DNA of 53,044 nt from Stappia sp. (GTDB lineage: Bacteria; Pseudomonadota; Alphaproteobacteria; Rhizobiales; Stappiaceae), in NCBI GenBank assembly GCA_002722295.1, contig PBLF01000007.1:66833-119876 (forward strand). Reading direction: 5' to 3'. The notes under the pieces are model-generated. The model saw only the letters and a program-made list of their open reading frames with translations, made no database searches and was not told the origin of the DNA. Shown in pieces: positions 42,011 to 50,532 of the stretch (within the stretch, counting starts at the first letter, position 1; every line of letters begins with the position of its first letter). The translations under genes and the position numbers were made by a program.

Positions 42011-42400
42011 TCAGTCGTCCGCATGGTCCTCCGAAATATGCGTCGCCATGTCCTGAAGAACATGGCTGACGTGATGATCGGCGATCTCGTAGAAGATCTG
42101 CTTGCCCTGGCGATCGCCCTTGACGAGACGCGCCCCGCGCAGCAGGCGCAGATGGTGGCTGACGAGGGTCACGGACAGGTCGAGCCGCTCGGCGATGTCG
42201 CCCACCGAGATCGGCGCCGGGACGCAACTCAACAGGATTTTCAACCGTGAGGGATCGCCAAGCAGCCGAAACGTTTCCGCCAGGATCGTGACCTCGTTCT
42301 GTGAGAGCGAAGGAAGCAGGAGATGGCCTTCAGCCTCCGCATGTGCGGAGATCGCACGTTCGTCCGGCTTTTTGATGTTTGTCTTCTTGAGAGCAGTCAT
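42011..42400 (-). CDS. ArsR/SmtB-family zinc-type repressor
   Basis: A 129-residue winged-helix repressor. The helix-turn-helix includes SVGDIAERLDLSVTLVSHHL. The C-terminal alpha-5 helix carries DHHVSHVLQDMATHISED, which gives D-x-H-x10-H-x2-E, the zinc-binding alpha-5 site of SmtB/CzrA; the N-terminal Cys site of CadC is not evident. The single Cys (LLSCVPAP) is in helix alpha-3. Metal binding to such sites releases the operator. It is immediately upstream of zntA on the same strand, separated by the operator. The N-terminal 25 residues are basic and likely disordered. Confidence 0.9.
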   Translation of the reverse strand: MTALKKTNIKKPDERAISAHAEAEGHLLLPSLSQNEVTILAETFRLLGDPSRLKILLSCVPAPISVGDIAERLDLSVTLVSHHLRLLRGARLVKGDRQGKQIFYEIADHHVSHVLQDMATHISEDHADD

Positions 42401-42722
42401 CTGCTAGATTTACCTGAGTTTTGGGACGGAACCTGCCGGCATTTGACCGCCAAGAGCTGTCCGCGTTGTTTGGTCCCGCCCAATCTACCGGATGGGCGCG
42501 CAATTACAATGCGAAACACGGTCGCTGTCGATCGGCGGGACAGTTGGCGCTGCCCTTCTCTGCCCCTGCGTCACATCTCGAATTTTCCTTTTCCGCGCAA
42601 GAACAGTCTTGACCTTACAAGCGCTGGAAGCCGCACGCTGACGACAATCCTGCCAAATCCGCCCGCCGTTACGCGGCTAGGCAGCGGGGCAACCATGTCG
42701 AATTCAGAGAAAGGCAAGACCG
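42401..42722. other. Intergenic region with CueR-type promoter
   Basis: About 320 bp between divergent arsR and the glutaredoxin gene. The CueR-type promoter (42609-42639) is the only feature I can support. Reading frames here (for example 42421-42612) resemble nothing known. Confidence 0.6.
42609..42639 (+). promoter_or_regulatory. CueR-type promoter of glutaredoxin/reductase pair
   Basis: TTGACC (42609-42614), a 19-bp spacer TTACAAGCGCTGGAAGCCG, then CACGCT (42634-42639). It matches the other three CueR-type sites at TTGACCTT, TGGAA and the spacing. It lies 83 nt upstream of the glutaredoxin start. Confidence 0.7.
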
Positions 42723-42989
42723 ATGACGGAGAGCAGCACCCCCCAGATTCTCATCTACACCACACCGACCTGTCCGGACTGCCACACGCTCAAACGCTGG
42801 CTCGACCAACAGGGCCTCGCCTACGAGGAACGCGACCTCACCGACCCGAAGATCGCCGAGGAGGCAAAGGCCCGGACCGGCGTCCGGGTCGCTCCGATCA
42901 CCATCATCGGATCGGACGTCTTCTACGGGACCTTCCCGAGCCAGAAGCCGGGCCTCGTCAAGGCGCTCGGGCTCGCCGGGAGCCTGTGA
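42723..42989 (+). CDS. Glutaredoxin-family protein
   Basis: An 88-residue cytosolic thioredoxin-fold protein with YTTPTCPDCHTLKRWLDQQG (CPDC active site at about residues 17-20). APITIIGSDVFYGTF, with the cis-Pro-like position, completes the fold. CPDC is an unusual glutaredoxin active site (classical is CPYC). It lies 10 nt before the ferredoxin reductase gene and behind a CueR-type promoter, so copper may induce it. A role in protecting or recycling thiols under copper stress is plausible. Confidence 0.85.
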   Translation: MTESSTPQILIYTTPTCPDCHTLKRWLDQQGLAYEERDLTDPKIAEEAKARTGVRVAPITIIGSDVFYGTFPSQKPGLVKALGLAGSL

Positions 42990-42999
42990 GGAGACGCAG

Positions 43000-44031
43000 A
43001 TGACGAGCAAGTTTGTTGACATCCGGCAGGCGCGGACCAGCCTTGAGGTCCATGAGGGCCAAACAATTCTCGACGCCGCGCTCGCCGCCGGCATCCCCTA
43101 TCCTCACGGTTGCCGGTCCGGCCGCTGCGGCTCCTGCAAGTCCCGCCTGATCGAGGGTAAGGTGGAGCTGCTCCAGCATTCTCGCTTCGCCCTCAGCGAG
43201 GAAGAGAAGGCCGATTGCCTGATCCTGGCATGCCGTGCGGTGCCGAAGACCGATGCGGCAGTCGCCTGGCTGGGCAGCGATGACGATGATGCCGTTACGG
43301 CTCCTCGACGGCTGGATGCCATCGTGATCGGCCTCGATGACCTCACTCACGACATCAAGCTGGTTCGGATCGCGCCTGCCGACGGCTCTCCCCTGCTCTT
43401 CACGGCCGGTCAGTATGCCCAGGTCGGATTCGATGGTGTGCCTGCGCGCAGCTACTCCATGGCCAATCGTCACGGCGACGACAGCCTCGAATTCCACATT
43501 CGCAAGGTTCCGGGGGGCATCACGTCACAGCACGTCCATGACGCGCTGAAAGCCGGCGACAAGGTGACGCTCGAATTTCCGCTAGACTCCTCCTACCTCC
43601 GTCAGCATCATTCCGGCCCGATCCTGTGCATCGCTGGCGGTTCCGGTCTGGCGCCGATCAAGTCGATCGTGGAAACGGCCCTTGCTCACGGCATGAAGCA
43701 GCCGATCCATGTCTACTTTGGCGCACGCGGCGCGCGCGACCTCTATCTCGTCGAGCATTTCGAGGCACTGGCGGACCGTCATAATAACCTCAGCTTTACG
43801 GCTGTCCTGTCGGATATGCAGGCAGCACTCCATCGGCACGGCTTCGTGACCGATGCGGTGGTCGAGGATCTCGCCGACTTCGACGGGTGGAAAGCCTATG
43901 TTGCAGGTCCGCCCCCGATGGTCGATGCGGCGATGGACGTGGTTTTCGCGCGGGGCCTGCGTCCCGAAGACATGCACGCCGATGTCTTCTTCACGCCGGA
44001 AGAGCAAGTGGCGGCAGCGACGGTAGAGTGA
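43000..44031 (+). CDS. [2Fe-2S] ferredoxin-NAD(P)H reductase
   Basis: A 343-residue oxygenase-reductase-type flavoprotein. It has an N-terminal plant-type ferredoxin domain with HGCRSGRCGSCKSRLIEG (C-x4-C-x2-C) and the fourth Cys in LILACRA; an FAD-binding barrel with RSYSMANRHGD (RxYS); and an NAD domain with CIAGGSGLAPIKSIV and a terminal YVAGPPPMVDA. Such proteins usually feed electrons to oxygenases. None is encoded nearby, and pairing with a glutaredoxin behind a CueR-type promoter is atypical. It may be a low-potential electron source for metal or thiol reduction. Terminator at 44060-44095 follows. Confidence 0.9.
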   Translation: MTSKFVDIRQARTSLEVHEGQTILDAALAAGIPYPHGCRSGRCGSCKSRLIEGKVELLQHSRFALSEEEKADCLILACRAVPKTDAAVAWLGSDDDDAVTAPRRLDAIVIGLDDLTHDIKLVRIAPADGSPLLFTAGQYAQVGFDGVPARSYSMANRHGDDSLEFHIRKVPGGITSQHVHDALKAGDKVTLEFPLDSSYLRQHHSGPILCIAGGSGLAPIKSIVETALAHGMKQPIHVYFGARGARDLYLVEHFEALADRHNNLSFTAVLSDMQAALHRHGFVTDAVVEDLADFDGWKAYVAGPPPMVDAAMDVVFARGLRPEDMHADVFFTPEEQVAAATVE

Positions 44032-44059
44032 TCTGCCGCGGTCCGAGTCCGCCAGTGAC

Positions 44060-44095
44060 AAAAGCCAGCCGCGAACGACTTCGCTGCTGGCTTTT
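44060..44095 (+). terminator. Bidirectional rho-independent terminator
   Basis: AAAAGCCAGC (44060-44069) pairs perfectly with GCTGGCTTTT (44086-44095), leaving a 16-nt loop that can pair further. It has T-runs on both strands. It ends the plus-strand reductase and the minus-strand DUF305 transcript. Confidence 0.85.
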
Positions 44096-44195
44096 CATGT
44101 GCCGTTTCAAACTGGACAGCCCGGCCCGGTATGGGCGATCTCGCAGAATGCCCCCAAATTTGTGGATCTGCGAGGCGTTGCCGCGGGTGCGATTC

Positions 44196-44588
44196 TTATT
44201 GCCCGCGTGCGGTGAGCCATTCCCGCATCATGGCGATCTCGCCTTCTTGGGCCGAGATCACGTCCTCGGCCAGCTTACGAACCTCAGGATCGGTACCGTA
44301 TTGCAGAACGACCCGCGCCATGTCGATCGCGCCCTGGTGGTGCGGGATCATTCCGCGCATGAAGTCGATGTCGGCATCGCCGGTGAACTCGACCATCATG
44401 TCCTTGTGCATGCGATCATTGGCTTCGATATAAGCCTGCGTGGATGGGTTGTCGGAGGCCGGCATCGAATGCCCCGGCATTTCGTGGCCTTGCATGGTGG
44501 TATCCGTGTTCAGTTGGCTTTGTGCGATGGCGAGGCCGGCGCTGATGGCGAGTGCGCCGCCAATGAAAATCGGGGTCAGCTTGTGCAT
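44196..44588 (-). CDS. DUF305 periplasmic protein (CopM-like)
   Basis: A 130-residue exported protein. A signal peptide (about residues 1-22, ending GLAIAQS) leads to a Met/His-rich linker ([14 protein letters not shown]) and a four-helix DUF305 domain containing [18 protein letters not shown] and [15 protein letters not shown]. The HH and Met residues are those implicated in copper binding by relatives such as CopM. The start at 44588 gives a good signal peptide. It follows the CopZ-like gene by 14 nt on the same strand, presumably under the CueR-type promoter at 44835-44865. Confidence 0.88.
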   Translation of the reverse strand: MHKLTPIFIGGALAISAGLAIAQSQLNTDTTMQGHEMPGHSMPASDNPSTQAYIEANDRMHKDMMVEFTGDADIDFMRGMIPHHQGAIDMARVVLQYGTDPEVRKLAEDVISAQEGEIAMMREWLTARGQ

Positions 44589-44602
44589 GATCTTGCTCCT
44601 GT

Positions 44603-44797
44603 TCAATTCACGGTCGCCGGATACCCAGCCTCTTCGAGAACCTGCTGAAGGACAGCGGGGGTTGCGGTCGTCTCGACCTTGACTGTCCGCTGGGCTGGGT
44701 TGGTGTCGATCTTGGCGGTCGGATCGACCGACTGGATCGCCTTGGTGACGGACTTGGCGCAACCGCCGCAGGTCATGCCTTCGATCTTGAGTTCCAT
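44603..44797 (-). CDS. copZ: CopZ-like copper chaperone
   Basis: A 64-residue single HMA domain with [16 protein letters not shown] (CxxC at residues about 10-13) and the C-terminal half [17 protein letters not shown]. No signal peptide. It is divergent from copA; the two genes have back-to-back CueR-type promoters. It likely carries Cu(I) to the CopA HMA domains. Confidence 0.88.
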   Translation of the reverse strand: MELKIEGMTCGGCAKSVTKAIQSVDPTAKIDTNPAQRTVKVETTATPAVLQQVLEEAGYPATVN

Positions 44798-44834
44798 GAG
44801 CTTTCTCCTTTGGGTTCGGTTCTCATGGTCCTTA

Positions 44835-44865
44835 AGTTGGGGTTTCCAAAGATGGTAAGGTCAAG
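44835..44865 (-). promoter_or_regulatory. CueR-type promoter of copZ-DUF305
   Basis: On the minus strand TTGACC (44860-44865), the 19-bp spacer TTACCATCTTTGGAAACCC, then CAACTT (44835-44840). It lies about 37 nt upstream of copZ and back to back with the copA promoter. Confidence 0.8.
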
Positions 44866-44890
44866 AGGAATCGAAAAGTAATTTTTACCC

Positions 44891-44921
44891 TTGACCTTCC
44901 CATCGTTGGAAGGAGCATATC
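44891..44921 (+). promoter_or_regulatory. CueR-type promoter of copA
   Basis: TTGACC (44891-44896), the 19-bp spacer TTCCCATCGTTGGAAGGAG, then CATATC (44916-44921). This is the best match of the four to the CueR consensus (CCTTCC...GGAAGG). It lies 41 nt upstream of copA. Confidence 0.85.
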
Positions 44922-44961
44922 AGTGTCCGAACTCGAATTCTGACTTAGAAAGGAGGCGGCA

Positions 44962-47691
44962 ATGGATGCCCCTGTTCGAGCTGCGGACAAGATGAATGCA
45001 GCAATTTCCCTGCCTATAGAGGGCATGACCTGCGCATCCTGCGTCGGCCGTGTCGAGCGCGCCCTGAGGGCCGTCCCCGGCGTCGCCAACGCGGTCGTCA
45101 ATCTGGCGACCGAGAAGGCAAGCATCACGACGAACGACACGGTTGATCGCATAGCGCTCGTCAAGGCTGTCGAGAAAGCTGGCTATGAAGTGCCGGCCAG
45201 CTTCAGTGCGCCGAAATCTGCTCTCCTTGAGGTGCCGATCGAAGGCATGACCTGCGCTTCTTGCGTGGGGCGGGTGGAAAAGGCCCTCAAGGCCATCCCC
45301 GGCGTTGCCAATGCCGTGGTCAACCTAGCTACCGAGAAAGCCAGCATCACGACGAACGGCCCGGTGGGCCGAGCGGTCGTCGTGAAGGCCGTGGAAGACG
45401 CAGGCTACGCGGTTTCGGCAAGTTTCACTGCGCCGGCGGCGGCTTCGCTTGAGGTCGCGATCGAGGGCATGACCTGCGCCTCCTGCGTCGGGCGTGTCGA
45501 AAAAGCCCTCAAGGCCGTGCCGGGTGTCACCAACGCCGTCGTCAACCTCGCAACCGAGAAGGCCACGATCCAGGGAACCGCCGCCGCGGCGGCCGTCATC
45601 GCGGCAATCGAGAACGCGGGCTACGACGCCAAGGTGATCGCAGCGGCAACCGGGTCGAGCCAGGCCGAGGTCGATGATCGCGCCGAGAAGAAGGAAGCCG
45701 AACGCCGGGAGCTTACCCGCGATTTTACCATCGCGGCGGTGCTGACCGCGCCGGTCTTCATCCTGGAGATGGGGTCGCACCTCATTCCGGGCGCGCACGA
45801 CATGATCGCCGCGACCATCGGCATGCAGAACAGTTGGTATCTTCAGTTCGTGCTGACGACGCTGGTACTGTTCGTGCCCGGCATCCGCTTCTATGACAAG
45901 GGCCTTCCCGCGATCTGGCGGCTGGCTCCCGACATGAACTCGCTGGTCGCCGTCGGCTCACTCGCTGCCTACCTCTATTCGCTGGTGGCGACCTTCGCGC
46001 CGGGCTTCCTGCCTGCCGGGACGGTGAACGTCTATTATGAAGCCGCAGCGGTCATCGTCACGCTGATCCTGCTCGGCCGGCTGTTGGAGGCCCGCGCCAA
46101 GGGCCGCACTTCGGAAGCGATCAAGCGTCTGGTCGGCCTTCAGGCCAAAACGGCGCGCGTGCGCCGTGACGGCAATACGGTGGATCTGCCGATCGACTCG
46201 GTGCTGTCCGGCGACGTCGTGGAGGTCCGCCCCGGCGACCGTATCCCGGTCGACGGCGAGGTCATCGAAGGCGAAAGCTATGTTGACGAATCCATGATCA
46301 CCGGCGAGCCGATCCCGGTGTCCAAGACGAGCGGCAGCGAGGTCGTTGCCGGAACCGTGAATCAGAAGGGCGCCTTCGCGATCCGCGCCACGGCGGTCGG
46401 CGGCAATACCGTGCTGTCGCAGATCATCCGCATGGTCGAGGAAGCGCAAGGCTCGAAGCTGCCGATCCAGGCTCTGGTCGACAAGGTGACGATGTATTTC
46501 GTGCCGGCAGTCTTCGCCGTCGCCGCGCTCACCTTCGCTGCATGGCTCTATTTCGGCCCCTCGCCCGCTTTGACCTTCGCGCTGGTCAATGCCGTCGCTG
46601 TGCTGATCATCGCCTGCCCCTGCGCCATGGGTCTGGCGACGCCGACCTCGATCATGGTCGGCACCGGCCGGGGCGCGGAACTGGGCGTGCTTTTCCGCAA
46701 GGGTGAAGCTCTACAACTGCTGAAGGATGCCAAGGTGGTAGCCGTCGACAAGACCGGCACGCTGACCGAAGGCAAGCCGGCCCTGACCGACCTCGAACTG
46801 GCCGCCGGCTTCGAGCGGACGACGGTGCTGGGCCTGGTCGCAGCCGTTGAAGCCAAGTCGGAACACCCGATCGCCCGCGCCATCGTGGACGCGGCCGAGG
46901 CGGAAGGCATCGCACTGCCCGCAGTGTCGGACTTCGAGTCGGTCACTGGCTTCGGCGTGAAGGCCGTGGTCGACGGCAAGCGTGTCGAGATCGGCGCGGA
47001 CCGCTACATGGTCGAACTCGGCCATGATGTGGCGGGCTTCGCCAAGGTCGCCGAACGTCTGGGCAACGAGGGCAAGTCACCTCTCTATGCCGCGATCGAC
47101 GGCAAGCTGGCGACGATCATTGCCGTTGCGGACCCGATCAAGGAGACGACGCCTGCCGCGATCAAGGCGCTGCACGACCTCGGCCTGAAGGTCGCAATGA
47201 TCACCGGCGACAACAAGCGGACGGCCAAGGCCATCGCGGCCCGCCTGGGCATCGACGAGGTGGTGGCGGAAGTGCTGCCGGACGGCAAGGTCGAGGCGAT
47301 CCGTCGCCTCAAGGCCGAGTATGGCAAGGTGGCCTTCGTCGGCGACGGCATCAACGACGCTCCGGCGCTGGCAGAGGCAGATGTGGGCCTCGCCATCGGC
47401 ACGGGGACGGACATCGCCATCGAGGCGGCGGACGTGGTGCTGATCTCAGGCAGCCTGACCGGGGTGCCGAACGCCATCGCGCTGTCCAAGGCGACGATTG
47501 GCAATATCCGGCAGAACCTGTTCTGGGCCTTCGCCTATAACACGGCCCTGATCCCGGTCGCCGCCGGTCTGCTCTATCCGGGCTACGGCATCCTGCTGTC
47601 GCCGGTCTTCGCCGCCGGCGCCATGGCCCTGTCGAGCGTCTTCGTCCTCGGCAATGCGCTGCGGCTCAAGACTTTCAAGGTTGCGAACTGA
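44962..47691 (+). CDS. copA: Copper-exporting P1B-type ATPase with three HMA domains
   Basis: A 909-residue Cu(I)-exporting ATPase. Three N-terminal HMA domains are almost identical (each [13 protein letters not shown]+AL+A+PGV, at about residues 20, 94 and 169), pointing to recent internal duplication. Then TGEP, TM6 [13 protein letters not shown] (about 551), [13 protein letters not shown] (about 596), HP in [23 protein letters not shown], and TM7/TM8 [13 protein letters not shown] and [11 protein letters not shown], the copper (PIB-1) signature. CueR follows 60 nt downstream. The CueR-type promoter lies directly upstream. Confidence 0.95.
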   Translation: MDAPVRAADKMNAAISLPIEGMTCASCVGRVERALRAVPGVANAVVNLATEKASITTNDTVDRIALVKAVEKAGYEVPASFSAPKSALLEVPIEGMTCASCVGRVEKALKAIPGVANAVVNLATEKASITTNGPVGRAVVVKAVEDAGYAVSASFTAPAAASLEVAIEGMTCASCVGRVEKALKAVPGVTNAVVNLATEKATIQGTAAAAAVIAAIENAGYDAKVIAAATGSSQAEVDDRAEKKEAERRELTRDFTIAAVLTAPVFILEMGSHLIPGAHDMIAATIGMQNSWYLQFVLTTLVLFVPGIRFYDKGLPAIWRLAPDMNSLVAVGSLAAYLYSLVATFAPGFLPAGTVNVYYEAAAVIVTLILLGRLLEARAKGRTSEAIKRLVGLQAKTARVRRDGNTVDLPIDSVLSGDVVEVRPGDRIPVDGEVIEGESYVDESMITGEPIPVSKTSGSEVVAGTVNQKGAFAIRATAVGGNTVLSQIIRMVEEAQGSKLPIQALVDKVTMYFVPAVFAVAALTFAAWLYFGPSPALTFALVNAVAVLIIACPCAMGLATPTSIMVGTGRGAELGVLFRKGEALQLLKDAKVVAVDKTGTLTEGKPALTDLELAAGFERTTVLGLVAAVEAKSEHPIARAIVDAAEAEGIALPAVSDFESVTGFGVKAVVDGKRVEIGADRYMVELGHDVAGFAKVAERLGNEGKSPLYAAIDGKLATIIAVADPIKETTPAAIKALHDLGLKVAMITGDNKRTAKAIAARLGIDEVVAEVLPDGKVEAIRRLKAEYGKVAFVGDGINDAPALAEADVGLAIGTGTDIAIEAADVVLISGSLTGVPNAIALSKATIGNIRQNLFWAFAYNTALIPVAAGLLYPGYGILLSPVFAAGAMALSSVFVLGNALRLKTFKVAN

Positions 47692-47698
47692 AGAACCA

Positions 47699-47730
47699 GA
47701 CAGCCGACCCTATATGAAGGGTCGGCTGTC
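47699..47730 (+). repeat. Perfect 12-bp stem-loop between copA and cueR
   Basis: GACAGCCGACCC (47699-47710), loop TATATGAA, GGGTCGGCTGTC (47719-47730). It starts 7 nt after the copA stop and ends 21 nt before the cueR start. No T-run follows, so it may shape differential expression of the two genes rather than terminate fully. Confidence 0.7.
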
Positions 47731-47751
47731 GCACCATACGGGAGATTGATG

Positions 47752-48201
47752 ATGAACATCGGACAGGCAGCAAAGGCATCAGGCGTTTCGGCCAAGATGA
47801 TCCGCTACTACGAGCAGACCGGCCTCATCCCGGCCGCCGACCGGACGGACTCCGGCTACCGCGACTATTCGGATACCGACGTCCACATGCTGCGCTTCAT
47901 CCGCCGCGCGCGCGACCTCGGTTTTTCGGTGGCCGAAATCGGCGACTTGCTGAACCTCTGGCGCGACGAGACGCGGCAGAGCGCGGAAGTGAAGCGCCTG
48001 GCCCAAGGCCATATCGACGCGCTGGAGAAGAAGATCGTGGTTCTGCAAGACATGGCCCACTCGCTCACCATGCTGGTGAATGCCTGCCATGGGGACCATC
48101 GCCCGCATTGCCCGATCCTCCAGCGCCTTGAAACCGACCAGGACAACGAGGATCTTTCGATCCGGCCTCGTTCCGGCGCGGTTAGTCGCTCGCTGCAATA
48201 A
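47752..48201 (+). CDS. cueR: CueR-type copper-responsive MerR regulator
   Basis: A 149-residue MerR-family activator. Its winged helix is IGQAAKASGVSAKMIRYYEQ. The effector site fits CueR: a Ser at the position of MerR Cys82 (RQSAEVKR) and the loop NACHGDHRPHCPIL (C-x7-C), the two-cysteine Cu(I)/Ag/Au site. It is downstream of copA and separated by the stem-loop. It is the natural candidate to bind the four CueR-type promoters. ATG 47749 and TTG 47746 also lie in frame; 47752 has the best spacing from GGGAG. Confidence 0.9.
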   Translation: MNIGQAAKASGVSAKMIRYYEQTGLIPAADRTDSGYRDYSDTDVHMLRFIRRARDLGFSVAEIGDLLNLWRDETRQSAEVKRLAQGHIDALEKKIVVLQDMAHSLTMLVNACHGDHRPHCPILQRLETDQDNEDLSIRPRSGAVSRSLQ

Positions 48202-48246
48202 CCGCATCCTCCGCCCTTCGACCGCGAAGGCGCTGAGTGCGGTTTT
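48200..48246 (+). terminator. Candidate terminator after cueR
   Basis: AACCGCA (48200-48206) pairs with TGCGGTT (48238-48244). An inner arm CGCCCTTCG/CGAAGGCG strengthens the fold. TTTT follows. It overlaps the cueR stop region. Confidence 0.5.
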
Positions 48247-48291
48247 AACTCTGCAATGTTCCAGCCGAAGGCAACGGCGGGGGCATTGGGT

Positions 48292-49473
48292 TCAGTCTTG
48301 CGGGTTACGCGCCGCCTGCCAGAGCAAAGGCACGAGGATCAGGGCGACCGGAGGAAACAGCAACCAGTTGATCGTCGCCCAGCCCGAGCTGTGCAGGACG
48401 CTGCCTGCCAGAAACGAGACGGCGGCGGTCGCGCCGAACACCATGAAGTCGTTCGCGCCCTGTGCCTTGGCACGCTCGCCGGGGGTGTGGCAGTCGGTGA
48501 CCATCGCCGTCGCTCCGATGAAGCTGAAGTTCCAGCCGATCCCCATGATAGCGAGAGACCCCCAGAAATTGATCAGCTCAAGCCCCGCCAGCGCGACCAC
48601 GGCCGAGACAGCGATGAGCAGCATCCCTGCCGCCGTCACACGCTCCTTGCCGAAGCGCGTCATGAGACGTCCAGTAACGAAACTCGGCGCGAACATCGCC
48701 AGAAGATGCCACTGGATTCCCAGCGCGGCGCTGTCGACCGAATGGCCGGTGTTGACCATCGCGATCGGTGAGGCCGTCATGACGAAAGCCATGAGACCGT
48801 AGGAGACGACGCCGGCCGCGACCGCCAGCATGTAGCGGGGCATCAGAAGTATCTCCATTAGGGATCTGCCCGAGCTTTCCAACGCCGACTGCGAAGCCGA
48901 TTTCAGCGTGCGCAGCATCAGGAGAATGGGAATGGAGAGTAGCGGAAGCGCCGCCTGGCTGAGGAAGCTGCCTACATAGGGCGTGCTGGGGAAGGAATCG
49001 CGTGTCCAGATGACGAGTTGCGGACCGATGACGGCGGCAATGAGCCCGCCGACCATCACCTCGGAGATTGCTCTTGCCTTCAAAGCGCCCTCGGCAGCGT
49101 CGGCAGCGGCGAAGCGATAGCTTTGGACGTAGGAGCCATAGAGACCGGCGGTAAAGCAGCCGACGCAGAACAGCAGGAACGATGTCGCGAAGATGCCAAG
49201 CGCGGCAATGAGACCCGCCGCGACGCCGAATAAAGCACCGAACAGGTAACCGCCCCGGCGTCCCCAGGCGCGCATGACGAATGCGGCCGGCAGCGTGCCG
49301 ATTGCAAGCCCGAGACCGAAGAGACTGACCGGCAGCGTCACCCATGCGGGGTTGTCGGCAAGCTGCTGGCCGACCAGGCCGCCGAGCGACATGACGATCG
49401 GCGCGCTCGATCCTCCGAGCGCCTGCGCGGCGGTCAGCACGGTGATGTTGCGCCGGACAGTTGCAGAGGACAA
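48292..49473 (-). CDS. CcoA-like MFS copper transporter (5' end possibly trimmed)
   Basis: A 393-residue 12-TM MFS protein. In TM7-8 it has LMAFVMTASPIAM and, exactly 28 residues after the first Met, WHLLAM: the MxxxM and HxxxM copper motifs of CcoA, the importer that supplies Cu to cytochrome oxidase in alphaproteobacteria. The N-terminus RRNITVLTAAQALGGSSAPI matches CcoA-like proteins. No ATG is available near the start: the frame opens at a TTG (49473) or a later GTG, and just upstream is the broken DUF305-type membrane gene. The native start was probably lost in a deletion. Confidence 0.85.
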   Translation of the reverse strand: MSSATVRRNITVLTAAQALGGSSAPIVMSLGGLVGQQLADNPAWVTLPVSLFGLGLAIGTLPAAFVMRAWGRRGGYLFGALFGVAAGLIAALGIFATSFLLFCVGCFTAGLYGSYVQSYRFAAADAAEGALKARAISEVMVGGLIAAVIGPQLVIWTRDSFPSTPYVGSFLSQAALPLLSIPILLMLRTLKSASQSALESSGRSLMEILLMPRYMLAVAAGVVSYGLMAFVMTASPIAMVNTGHSVDSAALGIQWHLLAMFAPSFVTGRLMTRFGKERVTAAGMLLIAVSAVVALAGLELINFWGSLAIMGIGWNFSFIGATAMVTDCHTPGERAKAQGANDFMVFGATAAVSFLAGSVLHSSGWATINWLLFPPVALILVPLLWQAARNPQD

Positions 49474-49732
49474 TATTCACGCTGGGGTTCGGAAACATGC
49501 CCGGCATCGTCGCTAACATGAAGATGCCCATCGGTGCCCACATGGTTATCGCCATGTAGAGCATGTTCAGATTGTTCCGGAAGTCGCCCCAACCGTCGAT
49601 CATCGAAAACATCACGACATACATGACGACGAGGCCAAGGATCATGTTGATCCAGAACATCAGATAGGGACGGCCATGGGAGCCGTGGCTATTCCCCGAA
49701 TGCCCCCCATGAGCCGTGTGGCCGCTCGCCAT
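49474..49732 (-). pseudogene. 5' part of a DUF305-type membrane protein gene
   Basis: About 86 codons: His-rich start (GHTAHGGHSGNSHGSHG), then two TM segments (MILGLVVMYVVMFSMIDGWG; LYMAITMWAPMGIFML) and MFPNPSVNIVL. This is the membrane half of proteins whose C-terminus is normally a DUF305 domain. After VNIVL the sequence becomes the start of the CcoA-like gene in another frame. The remaining frame runs out of frame through that gene to 48578 and has no homology there. Confidence 0.7.
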
Positions 49733-49753
49733 TTGATCGTCCTTTCGCGGTTG

Positions 49754-50515
49754 TCAGTGTCCAATGCCCATCGGCTTGAAGATCATCCAGACCGCCATGC
49801 TGATCATCATGAGGTTCTCGGTGAGCGACACGAAGCCGAGCGGCACATTGCTGTCGCCGCCAACGCAGGCGCATTTCAGCTCGCGCTTGTCGATATAGAC
49901 CGCCTTGAACACCGAGACGGCGCCGATGCCACCGATGAACAGCGCGACGGGGATCGACACCCACATCAGCGCGCCGGCCATCATCAGGACACCGGCGAGT
50001 GCCTCCGCGAAGGGATAGATGTAGGCATATCGGACCCATCGCTGCGCCAGAAGGTCGTAGTTCAGGAACATGGTAGCGAAGCCTTCCACGTCCTTCAGCT
50101 TCTGAAGGGCAAGAAGGCACATCGCGATGGCGATGAACCATTCGGCGGCCTGGACCGTTGCGAGGTTTCCGAACGCCGCCCAGCTCGCGGCCAGCGCCAT
50201 CAGCGCGGCCATCGCGAACAGCGCGATCACCGGCTTGTAGGTGACGGCATCCTTGTCCTTGACCTCGCCGCCGAAGAACCGGACGAGATCGTCATACCCG
50301 CCGATCCGCTTCCCGCCGATAAACGTCTGCGGCGTCGATTGAACATTATGCTTTGCCTTGAAGGCGTCCGTTTCGGCGCGGGTCGTCAGATGGTGATCGT
50401 CGACCTCGTAGCCTCCGCGCTTGAGCAGATCGAGCGCCTTAAGCCCGTAAGGACAGGTATGGTTTTCCATCACCATTCGATGAAGCTCGGCGCGTTTGGC
50501 AGCATGGGTCGCCAT
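49754..50515 (-). CDS. Glutaredoxin-MauE/DoxX fusion membrane protein
   Basis: A 253-residue fusion. Residues about 8-85 form a glutaredoxin-like domain with ENHTCPYGLKALDLLKRG (CPYG, only one catalytic cysteine) and STPQTFIGGKRIGGYDDLVR. Four TM segments of a MauE/DoxX-type domain follow, including KDVEGFATMFLNYDLL and YIYPFAEALAGVLMM, with KCACVGGDSNVPLG near the end adding two cysteines. Such proteins are thought to pass electrons across the membrane. It lies 17 nt downstream of csoR on the same strand, so it is probably copper-regulated. Confidence 0.88.
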   Translation of the reverse strand: MATHAAKRAELHRMVMENHTCPYGLKALDLLKRGGYEVDDHHLTTRAETDAFKAKHNVQSTPQTFIGGKRIGGYDDLVRFFGGEVKDKDAVTYKPVIALFAMAALMALAASWAAFGNLATVQAAEWFIAIAMCLLALQKLKDVEGFATMFLNYDLLAQRWVRYAYIYPFAEALAGVLMMAGALMWVSIPVALFIGGIGAVSVFKAVYIDKRELKCACVGGDSNVPLGFVSLTENLMMISMAVWMIFKPMGIGH

Positions 50516-50532
50516 TGTCTGATCCCTTCGAT

